From Pseudobutyrivibrio sp. UBA3626 (GTDB taxonomy: Bacteria; Bacillota; Clostridia; Lachnospirales; Lachnospiraceae), in assembly GCA_002373675.1 (NCBI GenBank), contig DFLF01000009.1, positions 62,001 to 126,000 of the forward strand: a stretch of DNA of 64,000 nucleotides, written 5' to 3'. The notes under the pieces are model-generated. The model saw nothing but the letters and a program-made list of their open reading frames with translations. It did not search any database and had not been told where the DNA came from. The first letter of the stretch is position 1. Every line of letters begins with the position of its first letter. Shown in pieces: positions 26,928 to 36,301 of this stretch. The position numbers were made by a program, and so were the translations under genes.

Positions 26928-27812
26928 TTAGTATATGCTAATTCTATTTGCTCTGGAAAAATCAAATAACTGTGTTATCCACTCATTTACCTGATGTGAT
27001 TCTTTGACTCCAGTCTTGCACCATATAGCAAAATGCTCGCAATTATTAAACGGCAGACTATACTTATCTTCGCCCATCCTCTCTCTTGCGCGTTCCACTG
27101 TTTCTTCGGGCGAATATAGATGGTAGTCAGCAGTTCTTATTATAGAGAAAAAAAGGCTTTCTCTGTAGTGTTGTAATTTAGCGTCATCCCCATAAAATCC
27201 TCTTTTCGTTGGTAATTCTCCATCATCCGGAAAATCTAATACATAGACAAGCATTGCTCCATCTTGAAATTCTGATAACGAAGCCTCATGAATGCTTATC
27301 CGTCCGGAAAAATCTCCATTTTCAGCAGCATAATGAATCACTTTATTATCACCAATATATACGCCATAATGTCTATATAGTCCACCTTTTCTTGTAACCG
27401 CAAGAATATCGCCTTTATTTAGCGATACTCCATTAATAGAATCATTATTGTCAGATTTACTTTTACTTGTTATTCTCGATGTAGAATGGTTGTTTGATAC
27501 TATTTTCTTTTCTTCTAGTAAGTCATTTCTCTCTTTATCAAGAAAATGTATTAATTTATCAACACTATTTTTTACTTCAGAATTAAGGGATGAACACACA
27601 TGTTGCAACAATATCTTTTCCTGATCAATCCTTGATATAGCCATTATGATTTCACTAGTTTTCTTTTTCCTTAGATTTGCTTCAGCATGCATATACTCGC
27701 GTTGTGAATCCTTAATTTTCTCAAGTTCATCAATAATTACTTTATCCTTAACAGCAGCAATTACTACATCAATGAGCGGAAACACATCTTTATTTATATC
27801 AATACTACTCAT
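26928..27812 (-). CDS. LRAT/NlpC-type papain-fold protein with helical N-terminal region
   Basis: Start set at the ATG at 27812 (MSSIDINKD), overlapping the previous gene by 8 bases; the TTG at 27818 is less likely. Of 294 residues, the first 105 or so are helical and charged, and 105-130 look like a linker. The rest is an LRAT-like domain: KGDILAV, YRHYGVYIG with the first His (H148), VIHYA with a second His (H160), and NNCEHFAIWCKTG with the catalytic Cys (C258). Such enzymes are acyltransferases or hydrolases acting on lipids or peptides through a Cys-His pair. Beside membrane-acting GTPases a lipid-directed effector role is a reasonable guess. The active-site residues are all present. Confidence 0.78.
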   Translation of the reverse strand: MSSIDINKDVFPLIDVVIAAVKDKVIIDELEKIKDSQREYMHAEANLRKKKTSEIIMAISRIDQEKILLQHVCSSLNSEVKNSVDKLIHFLDKERNDLLEEKKIVSNNHSTSRITSKSKSDNNDSINGVSLNKGDILAVTRKGGLYRHYGVYIGDNKVIHYAAENGDFSGRISIHEASLSEFQDGAMLVYVLDFPDDGELPTKRGFYGDDAKLQHYRESLFFSIIRTADYHLYSPEETVERARERMGEDKYSLPFNNCEHFAIWCKTGVKESHQVNEWITQLFDFSRANRISIY

Positions 27813-28248
27813 TCTCAATACCCATATTATTAATTACCGATTGTATTATTTGTAAAAAAACCTCTTCTGACAATTTTTTGTCTTTAGTCTGATAATAATC
27901 CTGCATCATTTTTCTTACTAGTTCAGCTTTGCTTAATACATAATTATTCTTTTCTCTAAGTCTGGCAATATAACACTCTGTCTCAGCCTGTAGATTTTTT
28001 CTTTCCTCCTCATATTTCATTCTGGTAGCTTCAGACATTTCTTTAATTTTTTGTATTTCAACAATATCTGTGGCAATACCCAATATGTTTTCAAAATTAT
28101 TAGCTACAGCATTCAATACATTGTTAACGCCCGAATCAATTTCGTTTTTCTTTCTCTCAACAACTATCTCTCCATCAACTCTTTCTATAGTTGAATCATT
28201 ATTTTTTTTTCTTCTAGTGTCAACGACTTCAAAATCTCCATCCATCAT
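27805..28248 (-). CDS. Coiled-coil partner protein of the GTPase block
   Basis: A 147-residue protein with no recognised family. The N-terminal 35 residues are polar and charged. Residues about 40-75 carry a weakly hydrophobic helix (NNVLNAVANNFENILGIATD), and 75-120 are strongly charged heptad-like sequence (KYEEERKNLQAETECYIARL). Its start overlaps the stop of the 599-residue GTPase (ATGA type), so the two are probably made together and may bind each other. It resembles the second small helical protein (31841-32497) only in general character. Confidence 0.7.
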   Translation of the reverse strand: MMDGDFEVVDTRRKKNNDSTIERVDGEIVVERKKNEIDSGVNNVLNAVANNFENILGIATDIVEIQKIKEMSEATRMKYEEERKNLQAETECYIARLREKNNYVLSKAELVRKMMQDYYQTKDKKLSEEVFLQIIQSVINNMGIENE

Positions 28249-30044
28249 GCTACCTCTCTTTCCAATTGTTGTACACTATCCATCATCTTTCTTAGCTGCT
28301 CTTCAGGAATGTCTATATCATCTTCTTCAACAGAAAACATTTCCTTTTGAGCCTTTATTATGCTATTAAAATTTTTAATGTTTTCTTCCTTAAGTTCATT
28401 AATACACTTAACACTCTCAATCTCAAATGCTTCAGCCCATTTACGTAATCCTTTTTTTACTTCACTCTTTAATTTGAGCTTCCATGTACTAATGTCTACA
28501 ATATTAGAAATAACCTCAACTATACCGGCGGCCGCAATAGATATTGCTTTTGTTGATGTCAATCCTAGTACTTTTAGTATATGTTTTAATGAATTATGAG
28601 TTTCTTTAGAAAATGTTTTTCCAAATAAATCTCCAACTTTCTTTAACGCATGAGATGCAGCATTCGCTACACCGGCTCCTGAACCGCCAGCCCCTCCGAA
28701 TTTAGCAAAGTATGATAATAGACCTGCACCAAGGTAATTACTACCAAATCCCTTCATAGCACTTATACCTGCTTTATACAGATTATCAGGACTCGTCAAG
28801 TCTAAAGAGTTTTCGAAATTAACAATAGCTGTATTTACATAATCATTAGCTTTTTTATCAATAGCATCTATCTCTGTTTCTAAGTAAAATTGCAATTCTT
28901 TAACCTCTTTGCCAATATTATAATCTAATAAATGAGTTCTAACATATGCAACGGTTTCCTCTTTTGATAGAGAAGATTGATTATCTATTGAAGTAATAAT
29001 TGAATCTAAAGCATTCTGTTTACTTTTTTCTATTCTGTCAGGTAAACTTTTAATAACTTTATCGTGACCAGGAACTACTATCTCATTTAAAGTGTACTCT
29101 AAATCACTAACAAATTTATTGACGCTTTCTTCCAGTTTCTGCTTTTCTTCTTTACTAGATACTATATTTCTTATATTTTTTTCCAGCTCTGCTTTGATTT
29201 GAAGGATTAAATCTAATATATATTCTCCGAATACTTCTTTTAATTCTTGTTGATTATTAGGTGAATTCAATTCTATCATAACCGTATCCATAAACGAGTT
29301 CATCGACTCACATAATCCATTAGCATCATCAGATGAATATGTCTCAATAAGCGTCAGTGGAATACTCGTCTTCTCTAAAAGTGCTGTAACCGTATTATAT
29401 ATTTCAACAACTCTTCTATCAGACTCATCTATGCCAGTAGGACACCTATTAATAATGAGATAAAAAGGAATTCCAACTCTTGTGAGATTCAATAGTTCTT
29501 TCAAAAACTCATAATCATTCTCTTGAAACCCCACTCTGTATTGCACAACATATGCAACTGCATCCACCTCATGAAGATATTCAAATAAAACCTCATCATG
29601 CTCAGTAATCAACGAACCATATCCCGGTGTATCGAATAATCTAACTCCACTATATATATCATGTTCACTTTTTGTAACATATCTTAATCTCTCCAATTGC
29701 TCATCAGCATTTTTTGATAGTTCATTGAAAACTTCTTTGTCAATAACTTCCATTGTTGCATCTTTATTAATTGCATAGAACTCATCTTTTTCTATACTAC
29801 TATCAAAAACAATCTCAGTAACAGAACCTGTAAGAGGTACAGCACTATAGGGAAGAACATCTTTCCCAATTATCTTATTAAGAAGAGTTGACTTTCCACT
29901 ACTAGTCTCTCCTAAAAACATCAAAAAAGTATCCGGATTATATATTCTTTGCCTAAGAAATCTCGCAAGGGTAATCAATCGCTCATTTTGCATTTCATTA
30001 GTTATATTGCATAATTCATCTATTATCTTTCTATATCTCTCCAT
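28245..30044 (-). CDS. Dynamin-like GTPase (third of three)
   Basis: A 599-residue large GTPase. The P-loop is GETSSGKST at 45-53, the switch II motif DTPGYGS is near 137, and the base-recognition motif appears as NRCP instead of NKxD. Long helical stalk sequence follows. A glycine/alanine-rich hydrophobic stretch (about 423-470, with LGAGLLSYF and GGAGGSGAGVANAA) and a second hydrophobic helix near 500 could be membrane-inserting paddles, as in bacterial dynamin-like proteins. It starts 2 bases after the stop of the 602-residue GTPase gene. Tandem bacterial dynamins act as hetero-oligomers in membrane tethering or repair; that role is inferred here. Confidence 0.83.
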   Translation of the reverse strand: MERYRKIIDELCNITNEMQNERLITLARFLRQRIYNPDTFLMFLGETSSGKSTLLNKIIGKDVLPYSAVPLTGSVTEIVFDSSIEKDEFYAINKDATMEVIDKEVFNELSKNADEQLERLRYVTKSEHDIYSGVRLFDTPGYGSLITEHDEVLFEYLHEVDAVAYVVQYRVGFQENDYEFLKELLNLTRVGIPFYLIINRCPTGIDESDRRVVEIYNTVTALLEKTSIPLTLIETYSSDDANGLCESMNSFMDTVMIELNSPNNQQELKEVFGEYILDLILQIKAELEKNIRNIVSSKEEKQKLEESVNKFVSDLEYTLNEIVVPGHDKVIKSLPDRIEKSKQNALDSIITSIDNQSSLSKEETVAYVRTHLLDYNIGKEVKELQFYLETEIDAIDKKANDYVNTAIVNFENSLDLTSPDNLYKAGISAMKGFGSNYLGAGLLSYFAKFGGAGGSGAGVANAASHALKKVGDLFGKTFSKETHNSLKHILKVLGLTSTKAISIAAAGIVEVISNIVDISTWKLKLKSEVKKGLRKWAEAFEIESVKCINELKEENIKNFNSIIKAQKEMFSVEEDDIDIPEEQLRKMMDSVQQLEREVA

Positions 30045-30045
30045 A

Positions 30046-31854
30046 TTAGAATTCTACTCCCTCTAAATATACCAAATCCCCACTCATTTCATCTATAGAA
30101 CTATCGATATCATTGCCCTTATTGATGATATTCTTAATTCTTTCATTCATATAGTTTAAGTGGTCTTGTTCTGATTCCTGGAAATCTTCTATCTTTCTTG
30201 CCACTTCATTAAAGTATGATTTAAAATAATCATTTAAACTATCCTTCATCTTAATTTTAAAATCATTAATAGGCTTTTGAATCTCTGATAACGTTTGTTT
30301 TGCTCTACTACCTTGAGTCACCTTCTTTACTCCGCTTCCAATCAAAGAACAAGCAAGCGCAACAGCAATTCCCGCCGCAATACCAACTGGACCAGCCCAA
30401 GCACCCGAAGTAGCACCTATTAATACCGCCGATGCTGTACCACTCATTGCACCAGTAACAGCAGCTGCAACTGCAGCCCCTCCAACTGCACCAGCAAGCT
30501 TTATTCCAACATCTACTCCCTTTTCCCATTTAAGAGATTGTTCTTTATAGAACTCTTCTACACCTATTAAATTGATATTTTCTTTTTCAAATATAACATC
30601 TAATTCTTCAATTTCATTCATTATTTCCTGAGATATTTCAAACAACTTGTCATATGCTTCATCAAGCATTTCTGTGCCGTATTTTGACTGATTATCTGAG
30701 AACGCTTCACTTAAAATCTTGCCATCAACCACTCCGTTATTAATTATAATCTCCATATCTTTTCTCAAACGTTCTACTTTATCGTTTACAAGATTATCTG
30801 CAAATTCTTTGGCATTTTTCTTATAATTATCAATCGAACTATTAATACCATCTATACATTTATCAATCTTCTTGGTTGCCTCTTTAAAGCTCTCCCTCTC
30901 ATTCTTTAATTGATTTAACAAATCCTCCTTCGACATACTGCTCTGTTCAATTCTTTTATGAATTTCATCCTTAATCAAATCCGCTGTTGCCTTAATACGA
31001 CTCTTAAAATCTTCATTAATAACATTTATAAAATTAAGCGCAAATTCATCAAGATTCTCTTTCATTGAATTAATATTAGATGAATCAATCAATTCCTGGT
31101 TACTTGTAAATGCTCCCTTTGCAGCATTATACACATTTACTGCCATAATATCATTCTTAACTTTTACACCTATTTCTCGAGCAATCCTATTAATAATATT
31201 TCTATTATAGGATAATCCTTCCTCTATTTCTTCTTCTGTATTATCGTCCCATATATTCTGTATAAAAAAAGCCGTACTTACACCCCTCCATACATTTTTT
31301 ATAAAAGATGCTTGAACTTGTGTTATTGTTGGAACGGTTGGAATTACAAACACAGCAGCACATAACTTCTTAATATACTCTGTTGTTGTCATTTCATTCT
31401 CTTTTGTAAGACTACCTACCCCTGGCAAATCCACAATAACTATTCCATTTTTTAATACATCAAACTCATCACTAACAACAATACGTGATACACCTTTTTT
31501 ATTGGCAGGATTATATTCATTATCTACATACTGTGCCAATACTTCCTTTTCGTTTTCTATAGTCTTAATTGTGTTATCTTTGAAGTGAACCTCTGCCTTT
31601 GACAAACCATATCTTACTTCTACGGGAATACAAGTAGTTTCATCAGTTTCAGTAGGCATTATATCTTCACCTAAATATGCATTAATAACAGTGCTCTTAC
31701 CCACTCCTTGCAGTCCAAGAATAGGAATGATAATTTCGGGATTATCAATTTTCTCCTCTACATCAACCAAGTCGTTGAATAGAGATTTTTCCTTGGTAGT
31801 ATCATATAATGTTATTATTTCTTTCAATCTACTATCTTCTTTAATTCTCTTCAT
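30046..31854 (-). CDS. Dynamin-like GTPase (second of three)
   Basis: A 602-residue GTPase with P-loop GLQGVGKST at 47-55, switch I region TDETTCIPVEVRYG, switch II DLPGVGS near 137 and a base-binding position NIWDDN. After a charged helical stalk there is a strikingly Ala/Gly-rich hydrophobic segment of about 58 residues (451-508, LAGAVGGAAVAAAVTGAM and onward), long enough for a membrane hairpin. It overlaps the upstream helical-protein gene by 14 bases, again suggesting coupled synthesis. Confidence 0.83.
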   Translation of the reverse strand: MKRIKEDSRLKEIITLYDTTKEKSLFNDLVDVEEKIDNPEIIIPILGLQGVGKSTVINAYLGEDIMPTETDETTCIPVEVRYGLSKAEVHFKDNTIKTIENEKEVLAQYVDNEYNPANKKGVSRIVVSDEFDVLKNGIVIVDLPGVGSLTKENEMTTTEYIKKLCAAVFVIPTVPTITQVQASFIKNVWRGVSTAFFIQNIWDDNTEEEIEEGLSYNRNIINRIAREIGVKVKNDIMAVNVYNAAKGAFTSNQELIDSSNINSMKENLDEFALNFINVINEDFKSRIKATADLIKDEIHKRIEQSSMSKEDLLNQLKNERESFKEATKKIDKCIDGINSSIDNYKKNAKEFADNLVNDKVERLRKDMEIIINNGVVDGKILSEAFSDNQSKYGTEMLDEAYDKLFEISQEIMNEIEELDVIFEKENINLIGVEEFYKEQSLKWEKGVDVGIKLAGAVGGAAVAAAVTGAMSGTASAVLIGATSGAWAGPVGIAAGIAVALACSLIGSGVKKVTQGSRAKQTLSEIQKPINDFKIKMKDSLNDYFKSYFNEVARKIEDFQESEQDHLNYMNERIKNIINKGNDIDSSIDEMSGDLVYLEGVEF

Positions 31855-32497
31855 CTTCTATCTCCATCCCTTTAAAAAATCTCTTATAGCCCGGCAAACT
31901 CATATAATCTGCTATTGCATTAATCTTCCTACCGTTACGGTTCTCTATATTTAATATATTATCATTCTGCTCATGTATAGCGTTTATGCTTTTTTTCAAA
32001 TTATCACAGAAAACATCTATGCTTTTTTGATAACTATCTGAATCTGCAATAATTGTGTCAATTATTTTTGTTACTGATTCTATTTTTTTATCCAATATTT
32101 CAACTCTTTTGGTTAAATCATCAAATGTATCTTTATCAACTGTATTACTAATACCCTTGTTAAAAGTCTCTTTATCTATAGTTTTATGTAACTCTTTATC
32201 TACATTATCTAATAATTGTTTTGTAGAAGTATCAACTAAGTGTTTTAGTTCATTAAAAGCTTCTGATGTCTCCGACAATTGATTGTTAATATTATTACTA
32301 CCTCTATCAATACTCTTCTTTATACTTTTTAATTCTTCAGGATAATCATCTAGAATATCATTTTTTATCCTTTCTACTAAAGACTTTATTTCACCTTGGT
32401 CTTCTTGAATTCCAGAAATAGTACTTCTTATACTTTCCTGTAATTCAAACATAAGTTGTCTTGTAGTATTATCAGCTTCAATTATCATTTTCTTCAT
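31841..32497 (-). CDS. Coiled-coil protein between two dynamin-like GTPase genes
   Basis: 218 residues, almost entirely helical by composition, with repeated KxIxxxI/L spacing (LVERIKNDILDDYPEELKSI, LTKRVEILDKKIESVTKIID). No membrane segment or known domain was seen. It lies 4 bases after the 799-residue GTPase gene and overlaps the 602-residue GTPase gene. A scaffold or bridge between the two GTPases is the obvious inference. Confidence 0.7.
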   Translation of the reverse strand: MKKMIIEADNTTRQLMFELQESIRSTISGIQEDQGEIKSLVERIKNDILDDYPEELKSIKKSIDRGSNNINNQLSETSEAFNELKHLVDTSTKQLLDNVDKELHKTIDKETFNKGISNTVDKDTFDDLTKRVEILDKKIESVTKIIDTIIADSDSYQKSIDVFCDNLKKSINAIHEQNDNILNIENRNGRKINAIADYMSLPGYKRFFKGMEIEDEEN

Positions 32498-32501
32498 CCC
32501 C

Positions 32502-34901
32502 CTAACCAGCCATACTTCGAAGTATTATACTCAAGTCTCTAATTACTTCATCATTATAATACTCACTATACTCTTCTTTTATTTCGTTCAAAAATAAACT
32601 CTCTTCTTTTAATGACATTTTATCCCTATTCTGACATTCTAAGAGGCATAGATTATATAGTGGATTATTATGCAACAACCAGATACATGAATTAACACCA
32701 TTCATATAATTGTCTCTAAAAGAAATAAGACGTTGCAGACCTTCCTCAATGTTATTAGCGTTAATCAGTTCTGTTAAATCTTGTAAAACCCATATGATAT
32801 AATCATTATCTTCTATACAATCCTCTAGCTTTAGATTTCTGATTTGTTTCTCTGCAGCACCCATTTGAATGGCGTTTACCAATACAAAGTAGCACTTTGG
32901 TCCTTTGATTGAGTCAACCACTATCTCATCATCAGGCTGCTTAAATATAATAAAATCTGTAATACCCGACTGCCACTTCAATACATCTATACAATCATCA
33001 TCCCAGCCGATCATTATAGGAGAATAATTATCTAAATTATTATTTGTTATATATTCTTTCATAATCATTATATGCTGATTACGACACACTCTATTGGCAA
33101 TATCATATAAAGGAATGATATAACTATCGACATCTATACTGGTTTGCTCGCCAGATACACTTGTATATTCATTTTTTTTATATTGTTTGACTTTATATTT
33201 CCCTCTTTCTTTAGATATCTTATTCACCAATTTATTAAGGTTCTTATCAAATTCCTTAATCTTGTTGAACTGTATAACCGCCTCTTCTCGTTTTCTTTCT
33301 AGCTCTTCATATTCTGATACCTCATCCAGTAGCAGATTACATGTATTAGTTAACGAGTCTATATACCATTTATTATGAACACTCTCAAAATGCTCCATTG
33401 TCTTTTCCAAACGAAGTTTTACATTTTGCTTTGTTTTTGCCAAATCCACAGTTATCTCTTCTTTGTACTCATAGTCGTATCCTAAATTATCATCACCGCT
33501 AAAAAAACCTCGAACTCTTCTAAACCATCCTTTAACTCCACTCTGTTTCACTTTATATCCAAATCTATTTTTTCTCTTCTCAACTTCTATATTCCTGTAA
33601 TTTCTCAAGGATGGTGTTCTCATTAAATCTCTGGTGGGAATATTAAGTTGTTTTCCTATCTCTATAAGATTTGAATTGCTCTTTTCTATAGTATCACGTA
33701 TAGCATTTCCGCTTTCATTAACCAACTGGTTTGTTTCTTTAACATATTCTTCAATATTATTCTTAGTTGCCTTGTCAACATCATTTATTATTTCAGAGGA
33801 AATATCCACCATGTTTGTGATTGTTTTTTTTAATTTATTCTCAGCGGATGAATCTATTCTTTTTATTCTTTTTTTTATCGAGGCATAATCTTTTTTTTCT
33901 TCATCAACCAAAGATATACCGCTTGTCTTAGAATTATTTATCTGTCTAATATCCTTTATTACATCAATGAGATTATCTATTCTATTTATTTCAATTATAG
34001 GCTTTTGATTCTCAATAAATCCACCTATAACACTTATCAATTGTTTGTAATTGGATTTTTCAAATTCCTCTGCACTTACATCATTGACTTCTATGTCTTG
34101 TTCTTTTAATCTCCATCTCCTTGCATATTCTGCAGATATCTGCACTATCTCAACATCGTCTTTGTTTCTAATTTCTGAGCTGTCAACAATTTTTCTTATT
34201 CTATTATAATACCCTTTTGCGTTCTCTTCAGCAGTCCTATCGCCACTTGGACTCGGCTTAACAGAATCAAGCATATTTTGTACCATAACCGTAGGACAGC
34301 CATATCTCGCAACAACATTTAATACATCTTTAGCCTTTACATCACTATTAGTCTTGATAGTTGACACGTATACACATACATCTATTGTAGGAACAAGGGT
34401 TTCCAATGTTATTTTTTCATGTACTTCTAGTCCATACGCTTCTAATCCGGGACTATCAATTATTAATACATCCTTTCCCAAGTCGAAATTAGGAGAAAAT
34501 ATTTCTATACTTTTAACAGACTTTTTATTTTTCGAATTTTTTCTCTCATCACTATATTCCATCAACTGTTCCGGTGTAAAAGATTCATCTTCAAGTATTA
34601 CGCTTTCTTTATCATCGTCAAATTCTATTTTCGCAAAATACTTTTCGCCATAAGAACAACAAACAAGTTGTCCGGAAGATGGAGCTATCGCACTAGACAG
34701 TACATTTGTCGCCAATAAAGCATTAATAAGAGTTGACTTACCGCTACTAGTGACGCCAATAATACCAACTCTTACTTTATCCTGCTCCCAATCATTTTTT
34801 CTTGAGATTGCCCAATTTAATTTATCACTGTAAAAACTCTGAATCTCTTCATCTTCTGTCAATAACCCAATCAATTTATTAACTGCTGTTAAGCTCCCCA
34901 T
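32502..34901 (-). CDS. Dynamin-like GTPase (first of three, largest)
   Basis: A 799-residue GTPase with P-loop GVTSSGKST (49-57), the switch I-like SAIAPSSGQLVCC, switch II DSPGLEAYG near 150 and NMLDSVKP at the base-binding position. A long helical middle part includes LRNYRNIEVEKRKNRFGYKV and a basic-aromatic patch WFRRVRGFF, which may touch membrane. The last 200 residues (GWDDDCIDVLKWQSG, then CIWLLHNNPLYNLCLLE) form an additional domain unlike the other two GTPases; I do not recognise it. The gene overlaps the WYL regulator gene by 23 bases. Confidence 0.82.
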   Translation of the reverse strand: MGSLTAVNKLIGLLTEDEEIQSFYSDKLNWAISRKNDWEQDKVRVGIIGVTSSGKSTLINALLATNVLSSAIAPSSGQLVCCSYGEKYFAKIEFDDDKESVILEDESFTPEQLMEYSDERKNSKNKKSVKSIEIFSPNFDLGKDVLIIDSPGLEAYGLEVHEKITLETLVPTIDVCVYVSTIKTNSDVKAKDVLNVVARYGCPTVMVQNMLDSVKPSPSGDRTAEENAKGYYNRIRKIVDSSEIRNKDDVEIVQISAEYARRWRLKEQDIEVNDVSAEEFEKSNYKQLISVIGGFIENQKPIIEINRIDNLIDVIKDIRQINNSKTSGISLVDEEKKDYASIKKRIKRIDSSAENKLKKTITNMVDISSEIINDVDKATKNNIEEYVKETNQLVNESGNAIRDTIEKSNSNLIEIGKQLNIPTRDLMRTPSLRNYRNIEVEKRKNRFGYKVKQSGVKGWFRRVRGFFSGDDNLGYDYEYKEEITVDLAKTKQNVKLRLEKTMEHFESVHNKWYIDSLTNTCNLLLDEVSEYEELERKREEAVIQFNKIKEFDKNLNKLVNKISKERGKYKVKQYKKNEYTSVSGEQTSIDVDSYIIPLYDIANRVCRNQHIMIMKEYITNNNLDNYSPIMIGWDDDCIDVLKWQSGITDFIIFKQPDDEIVVDSIKGPKCYFVLVNAIQMGAAEKQIRNLKLEDCIEDNDYIIWVLQDLTELINANNIEEGLQRLISFRDNYMNGVNSCIWLLHNNPLYNLCLLECQNRDKMSLKEESLFLNEIKEEYSEYYNDEVIRDLSIILRSMAG

Positions 34902-35859
34902 ACCTCTCCCTCATCTTCTCCACTTCTGTACGCATATCATCCACAAAGTCCTTAGGGGCGAGGGGACGAACCCAAGCCCCTTGACTTAGTAAGAACATCT
35001 TGATGCCGGGGCCTATTACTTCTGCTTCGATTATGTATTCGCCGTCTTTTTTCTCCAGTAGCTTGGCTGTTGGAATCCGATCCAGCACTGCCTGTACGGA
35101 AGGCCCGTTGAATGCAAATCGTATATGCTTCACATTTCCCGGCTGCATATACTGAATCTTATTCATCAGATCCCCTTCGTTGACTTCGTCAGTTTTGTTG
35201 ACGCGAAAATGCGTCCGGTGTACGATTATTCGTACTATTCTGTCAACTCGATAGTATCTGATTTCCCAACTATCATCATCCATTAGCTGAAAGCATATAA
35301 GATAGAAGTAATAATCTGTAAATGTAATAGCAAGAGGTCGTATCCTTCGTTCAACTCTCTCCCTACTCATCTTGTAATATTCAACCGTTATCTCTCTGTG
35401 GTTCTTAATACAGTCAGTGAGCTTCCATAGATTGTCCGTAACGCTCTTACAATCGTGATTAATCTCGTTAAAGCTGTATATCTCACTTGATATTAATTCA
35501 TCAAGCATGTCTCTATCCTGCTTGGAGACATAATTCTTAAGCTTGGATATTATCTCTACTGTCTCAGTCTTAGATAGAGACCTGCTTCCTATAATAATCT
35601 TAGTCAATGCGAACAGTTCGTCAGGCTTAAGGAAATGTTCTAACTCCAGAAAATGCTTCTTCACATCAGCGTGGTACTTCACCTCAGCGTTAGACAACAT
35701 TTGTCTGTGTTCGAAAGTAAAGCTCTTAATTTCACTCAAATCCCTCGATATGCTTTTAGTTGATACGTTATATTCATTAGCAACTTCCGCTATTGAGATT
35801 CCCTCTCCCATCATTAGTCTGAAGAATATCTCAAGTATTCTCTCTTTGTTCTGTCCCAT
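34879..35859 (-). CDS. WYL-domain transcriptional regulator
   Basis: A 326-residue regulator: an N-terminal helix-turn-helix (ISIAEVANEYNVSTKSISRDLSEI, about 20-43), a WYL domain from about 140 (HREITVEYYKMSRERVERRI, then DYYFYLICFQ and YRVDRIVRI) and a C-terminal WCX-type part (FNGPSVQAVLDRIP). WYL regulators such as BrxR and CapW often control defence operons and may sense nucleic-acid ligands. It is encoded at the head of the GTPase operon and overlaps the first GTPase gene, so it most likely controls that operon. Confidence 0.88.
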   Translation of the reverse strand: MGQNKERILEIFFRLMMGEGISIAEVANEYNVSTKSISRDLSEIKSFTFEHRQMLSNAEVKYHADVKKHFLELEHFLKPDELFALTKIIIGSRSLSKTETVEIISKLKNYVSKQDRDMLDELISSEIYSFNEINHDCKSVTDNLWKLTDCIKNHREITVEYYKMSRERVERRIRPLAITFTDYYFYLICFQLMDDDSWEIRYYRVDRIVRIIVHRTHFRVNKTDEVNEGDLMNKIQYMQPGNVKHIRFAFNGPSVQAVLDRIPTAKLLEKKDGEYIIEAEVIGPGIKMFLLSQGAWVRPLAPKDFVDDMRTEVEKMRERYGELNSS

Positions 35860-35873
35860 ATAGACCTCACTTA

Positions 35874-36203
35874 CTAATCAATATCATCGTCATCTTCATC
35901 TTCACTCTCTAATCTTTCCTGCTCTCTTATCTCTTCCTCAGTCATGGTAAGTGGTTCATATTCGTATTCTTTGAAGAATTCATCTAAATCTTCACCGTTA
36001 ACTATGGCTTTTGTTAAGGCTTGTCCTCTCTCAATTCTAGCCCATACCTCATCATGTGCTTTTTTATCACGCCTCTCAGCTTCAGCCCGTTCCTCATCTG
36101 TCATTAATAATTTCTCAAGCCTGTACTTCTTCTCAGCTTCCTCTAATCTTCGGCTGGCAATATTCGCTGATATCTCACCTAATTTTAATGTTAACATACT
36201 CAT
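35874..36203 (-). CDS. Small charged protein at the head of the GTPase operon
   Basis: 109 residues, mostly helical and highly charged (LEEAEKKYRLEKLLMTDEER), ending in a run of acidic residues (ESEDEDDDDID). AGGAGG precedes the ATG. It is 14 bases upstream of the WYL gene and so is the first gene of the operon. There is no known domain. An acidic small protein beside a DNA-binding regulator could be a DNA mimic or an anti-regulator, but this is a guess. Confidence 0.65.
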   Translation of the reverse strand: MSMLTLKLGEISANIASRRLEEAEKKYRLEKLLMTDEERAEAERRDKKAHDEVWARIERGQALTKAIVNGEDLDEFFKEYEYEPLTMTEEEIREQERLESEDEDDDDID

Positions 36204-36243
36204 AATACATGTCCTCCTGTTAATTAATATTTACCCGGCAATT

Positions 36244-36261
36244 GTTCTATTTATATAGAAC
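36244..36261. promoter_or_regulatory. Inverted-repeat candidate operator of the WYL/GTPase operon
   Basis: GTTCTAT-N4-ATAGAAC, a perfect 7-bp inverted repeat, lies 41 bases before the first start codon of the operon and downstream of the candidate promoter, where a bound repressor would block transcription. Confidence 0.45.
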
Positions 36262-36301
36262 ATCGCAAGCTACACTTATAGAATATCAAAACAAAGGGAC
36301 A

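Noticed and set aside
30308..30529. Cys/Trp/Gly-rich minus-strand ORF, looking like a peptide precursor
   Set aside because: Out-of-frame reading of the Ala/Gly-rich segment of the 602-residue GTPase, with no ribosome site.
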